Assembly: GCA_030710605.1 (NCBI GenBank)
Contig: CP092879.1
Coordinates: 24,811,605 to 24,875,604 of the forward strand
Source of the DNA: Cordylochernes scorpioides
Lineage: Eukaryota > Arthropoda > Arachnida > Pseudoscorpiones > Chernetidae
Reading direction: 5' to 3'
DNA: 64,000 nt
Both the position numbers and the translations under genes were made by a program. Below the pieces are notes generated by a model. The model saw only the letters and a program-made list of their open reading frames with translations. It had not been told where the DNA came from and did no database searches. Positions 10,640-20,441 of this stretch are shown in pieces (position 1 is the stretch's first letter; every line of letters starts with the position of its first letter).

Positions 10640-10985
10640 AAGGATTTATAAAATAATAAAAATATATATTATTGCTAGAATTAACATAAATTTATCCTGA
10701 ATGCACTTTAGTTATAAAGACATTTCGTACAGGCTCCATGTTCTTTACAGTAATCGGTCCTGGAGGAGAGGATCAAGAACTCATAAAATTGAAAATAAAT
10801 CAAAAAATAAAAATTTTAGGAATTTTAAGATAATAGAAAATATATTATTGGGAGGATTAACAGAACTTTATCCTGAATACGTTTGTCGTTGAAAAGACAA
10901 TTCGTTCACGCTCCACGTTCTAGAGAAGAGGTCCTAGAGGAGAGGATCAGGTACTCACCAGGAGTAGAGCCATCTCGAGTGATAC
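10640..10985. repeat. Two-copy tandem duplication (~200 bp)
   Basis: 10640-10785 and 10835-10980 share 'TTTATCCTGAAT', 'AAAGACA', 'TTCGT' and 'GGAGAGGATCA' in order, with about 25 percent divergence by eye. Confidence 0.55.
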
Positions 10986-11098
10986 CAGTCCCACTCGGGG
11001 ATGGTACTTATACCGCGACGTGTGGGCGGGGATTGTCACTCTGCTGTCGCGACACAATAGCAAGTTGTCTGAACACCACTGGAGGAATTCCTTCTTAA
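10883..11098 (+). other. GC-rich island, possibly coding
   Basis: A 71-codon plus-strand frame with a Cys-containing end (CGRGLSLCC) has no family I recognise. On the minus strand an ATG-GCT-CTA-CTC-CTG/GTGAGT arrangement at 10974-10993 looks like a first exon with the start of a signal peptide and a good donor. Evidence does not settle the strand. Confidence 0.25.
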
Positions 11099-11195
11099 TT
11101 GTAGGCTCTGCCAGACTGTCTTCTAGACAGTCTAAGAACCTAGAGCACGTCTAGAGGAACGTCTATAATGCATCTTGAATATATATATATATATA

Positions 11196-11924
11196 TGGTA
11201 ATTTAAACCAACAACCCCATATTGTATATAACTTATAACAATATTTTAATGTTGTATAATAGAACACAGCTGTTAATGATTATACGTATTATTGACATGT
11301 GTCTTTACATCATCATATGTAATGTAATTTGTACAAAGTGGATAAATAAATAAATACAAATCTGTAATAGATTTAAGAGTTGAGCTAAGCAAGAGATGGA
11401 AGTCATAACGTCAAGGTCGAGATGGATTTAGAATGCCCACAACAAGACCACCCACACTGTTCACAGCTGTGGAATGCAGGGCCCCCTCTCACACCAGGTG
11501 ACAAGTAAAGGCCCCCTTTTCTCAGAAACGGCCCCCTGTCACATAAGGCCCCCCGTCTTTAACCTATAAATACAATCACTTTACAGTGACTTGACAGTTT
11601 AGTTCACCCTTAGCGTCAGCTCACGTCGGTCGTACCTGAGTTCCATCCCATCCATCATGTAGACGAGTAAGAAATCTTCTAGCTCTCCATGTTCGCTCCT
11701 AGCTCAACTTTTATCTGTTACGGAACTTTCTTAGTGCAATTGTGTCTTTGTTTTTTGTGGGGACATCCCAAACTTTCCACTCTGCCTCGACCACGACTGC
11801 CTGTATTTTGTGAGAACTTTTAAAGGTCTTCCAAGGTGCAGGAGGCACTGGAAAACTCTACACATGGCTTACCAGAACTTCAACTTATTTCAGTAGTCGA
11901 CATCAAACTCAACAACTTATTACA
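11196..11924 (+). repeat. 5' LTR of LARD-like element
   Basis: 729 bp, TGG...ACA. Nearly identical to 15525-16277 over its first ~690 bp (rare substitutions such as AGCTC/AGATC). The last ~60 bp differ by an indel in an AGTCGAC-containing region. It is followed at 11925 by GTGAGTCGACAAG and TGAGTCGACAGGAT, the likely primer-binding region. Confidence 0.8.
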
Positions 11925-12036
11925 GTGAGTCGACAAGATCTCTTATTACATGAGTCGACAGGATGACCAAAACGAAGGATGACACATCGAAGAGGTAAAA
12001 GAAGACTGTTCAGATAGGAAGCGAGAACGAGCAAAG

Positions 12037-12279
12037 ATGGAGGAACAAACCGACCATTCCAACGAAACGACCAAGCAATCTCTCCCCCAAGATATTTACG
12101 GAAGAAACGCCGCCCCAAGGGACTTCCGCAGACTCGCCAACACCGATCGCCAACGCCGGGAGCAAGCTGACCGCGCCAACGACAGCCCCGAAATTTTCGC
12201 AAGTCATGGAAACCGAGCAGAATTATGCAAACCCTGTGACAAGTTCTCCACCTTCGACTTGACATCATCGAGACAATGA
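12037..12279 (+). CDS. Short open frame at the gag position (unassigned)
   Basis: 80 codons starting ~110 nt after the 5' LTR. Charged, rich in Arg, Asp and Gln, without a zinc knuckle or any domain I recognise. Its position is that of a gag start, so it may be a remnant. An overlapping minus-strand frame (11909-12298) is longer but featureless. Confidence 0.25.
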   Translation: MEEQTDHSNETTKQSLPQDIYGRNAAPRDFRRLANTDRQRREQADRANDSPEIFASHGNRAELCKPCDKFSTFDLTSSRQ

Positions 12280-12299
12280 TCAAGGTGACAAACCGCAAT

Positions 12300-15200
12300 C
12301 AACGTTGGAGAAACTACAAGCTTCTACAAGCCCTGCATGGAGCGCTTTCCACGTCAGCAGGAAAACAACCAAAGATCAAATGTCCTGACTGAACTATCTT
12401 CAAAACTGTAAGTTTTAAAATCTTACATAACTTTATCCTCAAGTTCAAAACTTGATTCCCTATAAATTTTGTATTTATATTTTCACTTTAAGCATTTTAA
12501 AATCATTTTTTACCTTATTTTTATACCATTTTTAATTCAATTTTTAAAACTTTCACATTCTCATTGATTAAATTTACTTTAATTTTTAATCAGATTATAA
12601 ATTTCAAGTTATCACTCTCAATTTTACTTTAAAAAAAAAAAATTTCGCCCATCACGCATTTTTCCTAATTTACTAATCTTACATGCCTTTCCTAAATTTA
12701 CCTAAAATGGCATTATCCAAAGCTACGACTTGAAAAAAAAATCATTATTATTATTTTTAAAAAAGCTCATTCATCATAATTCTCAACTTATTTTTGTTTT
12801 ACTTATTAGTTATCTTTATACCAAAAGACCAATATCTTTATCAATTCTTAAAATTTGGTAATGTTAACCATTCTAAGTAAACGCCACAATTCAAAATATT
12901 ATTGTCACTATCACGGCATTGCCTTTTTACAAGGAACATTTTCACGCTACCATAATCAACGATCAAAAATATAAATTTTTAAATATAAATTAACATAGGT
13001 GAAACGCATTTTTTTTATTGCAAAAATGGAAAGATACACTATCTTCAAAAACACCACTAGGAAAAACAACTACCACGCCAGTAGCTAAATTAAGTCACAG
13101 ACCGCCAAACTTATTACAATCGTTAATATTCGAGCATAAAGACACTCCCTCATCTTTCCTTTTACATGCATATTTAATCATTAACAAATCTCTCTCAACA
13201 AACGTTACAACACTCTCACATCACTTTCTCCAATTTGAAACAATTTTTAGTGCGCGACTTAACACACAAATCCAAATCTTGAGCCACACAAGCCTCCACT
13301 TAGCTCTATATCGCGCGCGTCGCCACAATAAAATAATTTCACATTAAGCGTGCAACATCCACTAACAGTCAAATATTCTCTCGATGTGTTTCATACAACA
13401 ACCACCCATGACTTTATTAAATTTGTTATTCATGGTGAAACAGGTTAGATTTGTACCAAACTAAGACTTCACGTGACACCTTTTTATTCACATTTCTCAC
13501 TTCGTGTCACAGTGCCACACCACAAAACTTTTTCACTTTTCAGGCCAAAGACGCCCTTCACGCCTGTGACACTTCTCACCTCAAAGCGTGTCCACGTCGA
13601 AAGTCATATCTTTCACTCACTTCTAGCCTGAAATCATCGTATAACAATTTTACAAAGCGAAACTGATTTCGAGACACAACACTTACGAACATCGAGAAAA
13701 CTATATTTTCAAATAGGCAAGAAAATTGCCAACTTCAACAAAAGAGAGAAAGTCAGTTTTGAGTAAATCTCAAACATAGCAAACCATCCCACATGTGTGA
13801 CCATCCCAGAAATAGAACCCGGCAATTCCCGTGAAAAACAGGAGGAGTGACCCCAGTAAGAGGATCCCCGTCCTCCCTCCCCTCTCAAGGCAGATGAAAA
13901 TGACCGCTATATTCAATATCGCCATTTTAAACACATGTTTCACACTAGTCATTTATATTTTCTCGAGAATCTCACAAATGTCACCAACGAGATATCACAA
14001 CACAACATACATTAAACATTTTACATGTTGATTGATATCACCAATTAAAACAATTTGGTTAAGTCTTATATAGACTTTATAACGCGAAAGAGAAATCATT
14101 CTCTACATACCAGCCTTGTGGACAAACTAAGGGATCATTTCACATATTCCCGCTTCAGAGAGTCAAAAACACCAATGTTTACCAATGGGATATGATCTAC
14201 ACACCACAGTTGTAACTTTTCTTAAAAAGAGATAATTTTTGTTCAATTTTACACTACTTAAAATTTATCCAATCATTAATAACCTTCAACTATATTATAA
14301 ATTTTGTATAAAATCTTGAATAATTATTTTTATTTTTACCTTTCAATTATATAATCAAATTTTTAATCCAACATAAAAAAATAAATAAATAAAAAAAAAA
14401 CTTTAATCAAATTTACTTTTATTTTTCATGATATTAATTTAGTATTGCAAAACATCTAATTGTTTCAAAAATTATTTTTATTTTATTATTTATTATATTT
14501 TTTATATATTACATGTTTAATTTTGTCCACTTACATTTTTTGTACCCGCAATCATATTTCTATATTTTTATTCACTATTTAATGAATGAAAGGAAGAAAA
14601 CTTCACTATATTTTATATGTGCTTAAATACCTTTATTATCTGACAATGTTTATCATCCACTATCGGGCATCTACAACAATCGTTTTCAACAATCATATTC
14701 TTTAACCAATTCCCTATATTTTTCATCACTATCTTTTCAGTCATTGCGTCACATCAACGTAGAAAAACGACAGCACTGCTTGACAATTTATTTTTTGATT
14801 TCGTAATTCAACAAACTCTTTGAGGACACAGTTCCCCAGATTCAAAAAATCCCGACTTCTGGTCTGAACACGCTTCAAGAGTTTATTTCATTTCATCCGC
14901 AGAGCAAATCACCAACCATTCACAAAGCGTTCACTTTTTTCAACTTTCAACTTTTTTTTTTCAGCTCTAGCGGACCACATTCAACCTTTGATTTCGAGTC
15001 AAGTCAGACCACCTACTGTTGCTGCAATTCTACTTATCGCATGGCTCTATTTCACTCCTTTCCCAATCATATAAATAAACAACTTTTCTTCAGCAACTTT
15101 TAACCCAATAATCCTAAAATTGTAACAAAGCACTGTAACCCTTATATAGGATCGCAAGTGAAACATTGCCAAGGAAGACAGCTCAAGTCTATATCCTCGC

Positions 15201-15524
15201 TTTGCACCTGGACCTGAGTATTTGGTTACATGTGCACTCCTAACAATTGCATATTCTTCAACTACTAACCCTTTCCAACGCCCGCCAATATTCTCTTAGG
15301 ATGTGAATTTTTATGTCATCATTTTATATCAATCATCATTTTTTTTATCAAACAAAAATGTCATTTTTATTTCACTTTTATATATCCAAACAAATCATCT
15401 TGTTATAGCCCTTTTTAACCCTCACAGTTTAAATTAATTAAAAGAAATTTTAATTACTTACCTGTGCTAGAGAGGCTTTACCCGCCTAAACCCGGTAAAC
15501 CCTTTCACTCCCGGGGCCCATCTA
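12300..15524 (+). other. Interior of LARD-like element
   Basis: Non-coding, strongly C/A/T-biased on the plus strand. Open frames of up to 109 codons (13018-13347) are Thr/Ser/His-rich products of that bias. A minus-strand frame at 13770-13952 has two hydrophobic stretches but no recognised family. The end before the 3' LTR (CCCGGGGCCC) is GC-rich rather than a plain polypurine tract. Confidence 0.5.
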
Positions 15525-16277
15525 TGGTAATTTAAACCAACAACCCCATATTGTATATAACTTATAACAAGATTTTAATGTTGTATAATAGAACACAGCT
15601 GTTAATGATTATACGTATTATTGACATGTGTCTTTACATCATCATATGTAATGTAATTTGTACAAAGTGGATAAATAAATAAATACAAATCTGTAATAGA
15701 TTTAAGAGTTGAGCTAAGCAAGAGATGGAAGTCATAACGTCAAGGTCGAGATGGATTTAGAATGCCCACAACAAGACCACCCACACTGTTCACAGCTGTG
15801 GAATGCAGGGCCCCCTCTCACACCAGGTGACAAGTAAAGGCCCCCTTTTCTCAGAAACGGCCCCCTGTCACATAAGGCCCCCCGTCTTTAACCTATAAAT
15901 ACAATCACTTTACAGTGACTTGACAGTTTAGTTCACCCTTAGCGTCAGATCACGTCGGTCGTACCTGAGTTCCATCCCATCCATCATGTAGACGAGTAAG
16001 AAATCTTCTAGCTCTCCATGTTCGCTCCTAGCTCAACTTTTATCTGTTACGGAACTTTCTTAGTGCAATTGTGTCTTCGTTTTTTGTGGGAACATCCCAA
16101 ACTTTCCACTCTGCCTCGACCACGACTGCCTGTATTTTGTGAGAACTTTTAAAGGTCTTCCAAGGTGCAGAGAGGTACTGGAAAACTCTACACATGGCTT
16201 ACCAGAACTTCAACTTATTTCATTAGTCGACAGGATTCTACAAGAGTCAACAGTAACTTCATCAACTCTTTATTACA
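15525..16277 (+). repeat. 3' LTR of LARD-like element
   Basis: 753 bp, the partner of 11196-11924. It ends with ATTAGTCGACAGGATTC, AGAGTCAACAG and TTATTACA, so the primer-site-like motif lies inside this LTR end. Confidence 0.8.
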
Positions 16278-16969
16278 TATATATATATAAATGAATGTCT
16301 GTCTGACTGTGTGTGTGTGTGTGTGTGTACTCTATAGATTCAAAAACCTTTCCCGTGGAAAGGTTTTCGAAAAATAATTTCTTGAATATCCTTAGAGTTA
16401 TTTGCAGATTTGTAGCTTTAACTCGCAAGCAGCGCCACCTTGCGACGGAGATAGGCTTAGGTCTGCCCCACCCTTTGTCGAGAGAATGTAATCGTCCGGC
16501 CGCCGGCCGGATGGACAGTCCAAGTACTCACCGACCAATCAGAGGGGTCAATATGTCCTGGCGCGCGGGGGCAGAGTTGGTGACACAGCTGTGCCAAGTA
16601 GACAAGAAAAAAAGCCTCGCTGGGGCTTGCCCAAGATGATCTCCGGGAACTTCGTCCATCTTCCATAAACGACCATGCTTTTATTCAACTTATCGAGTAT
16701 TTTTCAAGGGACCGGTAAAAAATGTTCACTAGATAAAACGATGATTTTGTAATGTAGAAAATTAGGAAAGACAAAATTCAGGATGACACGGCACACAGGG
16801 ACCGGGAAAAATGATCACTTTATCGAGAGATTCAAATTTACGAGTTTCAAATTATCAAAATATATCTATTATTTTTTTTATAAGTTTATAGAGAATTGTT
16901 TTAACAAATGTTCGTTAGGCAAACCTTTACTCGGGTAAAACCTGGGCAAAGCCGGGTACATCCGCTAGT

Positions 16970-17618
16970 ATTCTATAAAATAGCTAGACCATTCTTATTT
17001 TCAAGGTTCAACTTCAGGAAAATGTTTAAATTACAAAAGATAATATGTCCTTTAATTTCGATTCTATTGATGCCATCCTGGCTTTTGAAAATTCAGCTTA
17101 AAGAAAATTGAGAGATTAAAGCCTCACCTACGCGTCTTTCTACTACCTTAAAGCAAAAATTCAAGTTAAAGATGAAAAAACATTCTTTCTAATATTGCAT
17201 ATAATAAATATTATTTATAAAATCCTAAATAAATCCCTTATGAAGTGCGCGCGCGTGCGACGACAAAATCCTGAAATATGTTCATAAAAATGCCCGAATC
17301 TCTTCTTCAAGAAAGTTATTTTTCCTAGTGGGTTATGGCTAGGTGTTGGCTCTCTTCAATAATGCTCACCACTCGGATGATTTTTGGTTCTTCCATTTAG
17401 ACTATCTATTAAAGGGAAACACAGGTCCTCTCGTGTGTTTTGTGTCTATCTCCTCAATATTTATTATCTTGAAAATACGTATTCTCCATTCTCATGTTTA
17501 CATTGCGCAGTCGTTCTATCGAATCGCCTCATTACTCAGTCGGAATAAAACTCAATGGTATCCTTTTGTAAAAAAAAAAAAAACATTATTTTTACACTCA
17601 ATTAGTATATTTTATCTA
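16970..17618. other. Non-coding DNA with one unassigned open frame
   Basis: A 92-codon plus frame at 17343-17621 is hydrophobic and matches nothing I know. Probably chance. Confidence 0.4.
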
Positions 17619-17880
17619 TGAAATAATCCCTTGCATCAATATTGAGTAAAATTAATCAGGTCTCCAGATAAAGTGTATTTTCAAAACATTTTTATTGTTC
17701 TCTAGGCATGGAACCCCTTCTACAGTAGAAAACCTGGAGAAACCCTATAATTAGACCAGGTTTTCTCCTGTTGAAGGGCGTCCGTACCCGAAAGCTAGAG
17801 AATAAAAATGTTTTGAAAAGACACTTTTCTCTGTAGACCTGATTAATTTTACTTTGTATATTTTCTGTAAGGCAATAACC
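17619..17880. repeat. Palindromic element with hammerhead-like core
   Basis: Outer arms GTAAAATTAATCAGGTCT and AGACCTGATTAATTTTAC, with inner arms around AAAACATTTTTATT and AATAAAAATGTTTT. Near the right arm, CTCCTGTTGAAGGGCG..CCCGAAAGCTAG (17765-17797) resembles the hammerhead-like end of the Penelope elements. The left border is shared with 4408. Confidence 0.55.
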
Positions 17881-17921
17881 CTTTAACTGGTCTCTAGTTA
17901 TATTTAATTGATATAGAAATA

Positions 17922-18021
17922 NNNNNNNNNNNNNNNNNNNNNNNNNNNNNNNNNNNNNNNNNNNNNNNNNNNNNNNNNNNNNNNNNNNNNNNNNNNNNNN
18001 NNNNNNNNNNNNNNNNNNNNN
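17922..18021. other. Assembly gap (100 N)
   Basis: Exactly 100 N, a conventional placeholder for a gap of unknown size. Confidence 0.99.
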
Positions 18022-18371
18022 AAAATAATATATATATATATTGTTACATCAATTTTAATGCGCCTTACATTTATTCAAAATATTCCATGATATTTAATAT
18101 TTATTTAAAACAGAATATTTAGACTATCATCATTCCTTTTTATAGTTTCATTCCTTTTGTAATATTTATTGTACATATATCTTGATTGGTTATTGGAGCG
18201 AGAGAGGACCTAGAGGAAGACGGCGGATCACGACCTACGAGCAAGACCACGAATAAATGAACACAATAACTTTGAAAGGTAATTTATTTTTATTTGATTT
18301 TATTTATTTACTTTTACTTATTTGCTTTGAATATGGAAACCCGCTCGGGAAACGTATAACACCAAGAAGGA
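18022..18371. other. AT-rich non-coding DNA
   Basis: Short TA run at the gap edge. A slightly GC-richer patch at 18190-18250 has no recognised feature. Confidence 0.4.
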
Positions 18372-18435
18372 AGAAACCAAGGTCAACGACCCTGCAAAGC
18401 TGCAACTTGGTGCAACAATATGTATAGACAAATGT

Positions 18436-18489
18436 AGCCTACTCCACGCTGACGAGCGCGAGAAGTGCGAAACGCGTTCGTGGATGGCT
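18436..18489 (+). ncRNA. Hammerhead ribozyme, family 1 (copy at 18 kb)
   Basis: All catalytic-core positions are present. Stem I is TCCACG (18443-18448) with CGTGGA (18479-18484), extended by AGCC/GGCT across an asymmetric TAC/T internal loop. The box CTGACGA is at 18449-18455. Stem II is GCGC/GTGC (one G-U pair) with loop GAGAA. GAAA is at 18469-18472. Stem III is the minimal ACGCGT, and the unpaired H17 is T18478. Predicted self-cleavage is between 18478 and 18479. Not tested. Confidence 0.75.
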
Positions 18490-18565
18490 TTTCTTGATTT
18501 ATCAAGAAATTGGGTTGGCCAAATATCAGGGAACAGGCTAAATCAATGTTTAGTTGATTTCTGTT

Positions 18566-18579
18566 CCACCAGATGGCGC
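18566..18579 (+). promoter_or_regulatory. CTCF-consensus-like motif
   Basis: CCACCAGATGGCGC, an exact fit to CCASYAGRKGGCRS, in the hammerhead family 1 body. Confidence 0.4.
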
Positions 18580-18693
18580 TCTGCCTTCTGTAAAGCACAT
18601 GTGCTCTTGGTCAGGATATGCCATTTTTAATATTGATTTCAACACCTGATCTTTTTATCTTTTATTTTTTTCTTTCGATTTTTAATATATATA

Positions 18694-19564
18694 TGTCATA
18701 ATTTGTATATAATTAAATGCAACCCCGACCCACTATGTATGTACCATGTATGATTTTCGAAGACTTAATAAAAAACAAGGTAACTGGAGGGAAGCAAGTA
18801 GCATTAAGATATAGGAAGTAGATCTAAGGCTGGCACGACTATTCTGGGCACCCCTGTGTCAATATTGCAGGGGCAGAGACCGGACGTCTCTAGTGACCGC
18901 AGAAGTTATTTTAGCCAAGATACACTCAATACTTCCTGACAAAACAGGACGTCTCTAATGACCAGAAGTTATAAATGTTAAAGCTAGCATTCAATACTTC
19001 CTGACAAAACAGGATGTATTTTGATAGCCGCGGAAGTAAATAAAGTCAAATAAACACGAGACTTCCTGACCCACGCCGGGCGTAACTAATATCAAAGGAA
19101 ACCGCGGGCCAATCAAAAGACAGTACCTTAAGTAGGTCAACCAATAGGGAAAGATCATGTGACATCTCTCAACCAATCAGAGAGAAACTGAGGCTTGGTG
19201 TTAAATCGGAAAACAAGAATGAGTAGTTACGCTTGAGCTCTGATAGGAACAACACCTACAGGGTTCACTGGCTCTCACCGAGTTCGGACAGTGCTCCTTC
19301 GCTTCCAACAAGGTAACATCTACTCTAGAGATATCTCTCTCCGCTCATTTCATCATCGCCATGTGATCAACTAATTAATAAGTCAAATCGCTCAACTCTT
19401 CTCAAGCTTTCTTCCCTCCAATCCAGTTGCCTTTTATTTTCAAAACAATCACGTGTCCTGATTATTCCTAACTGTGTGCTTCACTTACCACTCAACGACT
19501 GCGCTTCAACCAATCCTCACCATTCAAATCGAACAACAAGAAATTCCGCAACGATATTGCCACA
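18694..19564 (+). repeat. 5' LTR of gypsy-like element
   Basis: 871 bp, starting TGTCATAATTTGTATATAAT and ending ATATTGCCACA. It contains AATAAA near 18767. Confidence 0.85.
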
Positions 19565-19590
19565 GAACGGTTAAGTCGACAGGATAGTGA
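19565..19590 (+). promoter_or_regulatory. Putative primer-binding region
   Basis: Immediately after the 5' LTR: GAACGGTTAAGTCGACAGGA. The AGTCGACAGGAT core recurs next to, or iterated within, the other LTR-type elements of the window. The matching tRNA was not identified. Confidence 0.4.
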
Positions 19591-19591
19591 G

Positions 19592-20441
19592 ATGGAATTA
19601 AATCAGGATCCCACAGGCGTAAAGTCGGACGGCCCGATGGAAACAACAACGGAAGGGAGGCAGGAAGTAAGAGAGACGAGCGAGACAACTGCGCCCCTAG
19701 CGGACGCCGTCAATCAGCTGTCAACGCTTCTGACCCGGGTAAAAATTTCTGATGGAGCGGAATCGGCGATCCCGCCTTTCGACGGCACATACAGCGCGAC
19801 ACAGTTTTTCCAGACGTTCGACCGAAAAATGGAAGACGCATCCATGGAAGAACAAGAAAAATTACTGCACCTGCCAAACTACCTGGTGCGACAACCCCTG
19901 GAGCTCTTCAGGAAACTTCGGCTGGCCGACCGGAGTTATTTCCAGGTGAGACAAATCCTCCTAGATCTCTACCCTGAGTCAAGCGAAGCGTCCTTTGCGA
20001 AATATTTCGCCATGAAACTCACTGGACAAGCCAACTTAGAGACCTACTATCGGGAAAAAAACCGCCATGGGATTGCAACTAGGACTTCCACAAGAGGTGA
20101 TCCTCGAGACGCTGACAGAAGGACTGCCATTCAACGACCAGCGCCTAGTCCGCGTAGTGCCTCCCGAGAACCTAGGAGAGTGGTTCCGACTGGTACAGCG
20201 GATCCACGGGCCCAGTGTACCGGCAACGCGATCCAGAGAAGATCAATTACCCACAATGTCGGGTCCGTACCACAGCACATCCCGACGCCCAGGTGCATGG
20301 AATGCACCTCTTCCGCCGTCCAACTGCAAGTTCTGCGGCGCGAGACACTGGCACAGCGAATGCCGACATCGAGCAGTCCCGAGCCCCAAGCCAACCAACT
20401 CAAGCCAAGACGTCCCAGCCGAGCAGCCCTTTCGAAACTAA
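19592..20441 (+). CDS. gag: Gag of gypsy-like element (frame-disrupted)
   Basis: Structural polyprotein that would form the retrotransposon particle and bind its RNA. The ATG at 19592 lies 28 nt after the 5' LTR. The first ~155 codons carry a Gag-like helical region (AIPPFDGTYSATQFFQTFDR, then DLYPESSEASFAKYF). The frame changes at an A7 run (20055-20061), and the Gag-like reading continues in the frame of 20067-20441 (LPQEVILETLTEGLP) to a zinc-finger-like CKFCGARHWHSEC near the end. The original frame continues as an unrelated Arg/Thr-rich shadow to 20446. The break may be a one-base indel; a programmed slip is less likely because gag-pol slips usually fall after the nucleocapsid. Confidence 0.6.

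Larger units (their letters stand above)
11196..16277 (+). mobile_element. Non-autonomous LTR retrotransposon (LARD-like)
   Basis: Long direct repeats beginning TGGTAATTTAAACC and ending TTATTACA at both sides, with TATA immediately outside each end (11192-11195, 16278-16281). The 3.6-kb interior has no recognisable gag or pol. The plus strand is conspicuously poor in G. Size and structure match a large retrotransposon derivative moved by a relative, probably the gypsy-like family at 18.7 kb, which uses the same AGTCGACAGGAT motif after its LTR. Confidence 0.8.
11173..16968 (+). mobile_element. Helitron, split by a nested LTR element
   Basis: The 3' end has the Helitron signature: a hairpin CCTGGGCAAAGCCGGG followed by 'TACATCC' and CTAG at 16965-16968, with T next. 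The 5' part after the LTR element reads (TA)n-AATGAATGTCTGTCTG, typical of Helitron starts. The LTR element lies inside the TA run with a TATA duplication, so the original 5' end is probably TC at 11173-11174, preceded by A. The body (16278-16968) holds a GC-rich stretch without a recognised gene, so the copy is non-autonomous. Confidence 0.55.
18372..18690 (+). mobile_element. Hammerhead element, family 1, single-arm copy
   Basis: Carries the ribozyme at 18436-18489, then the family body: GGCTTTTCTTGATT, GGGTTGGCCAAATATCA, a CTCF-like motif, GGCGCTCTGCCTTCT, AAGCACATGTGCTC, GGTCAGGATATGCC and a T-rich end. The downstream border coincides with the TA run into which the gypsy-like element inserted. 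The sequence upstream of the ribozyme differs from the 41 kb copy. Confidence 0.65.

Noticed and set aside
17343-17621. 92-codon hydrophobic frame considered as a membrane protein
   Set aside because: Ends in a poly-A/T-derived Lys run, no start context, no family and no splice-bounded structure.
20055-20061. Programmed frameshift site at the A7 run in gag
   Set aside because: It falls in the middle of Gag, before the zinc finger, where gag-pol slips are not expected. A simple indel in a homopolymer explains it better.
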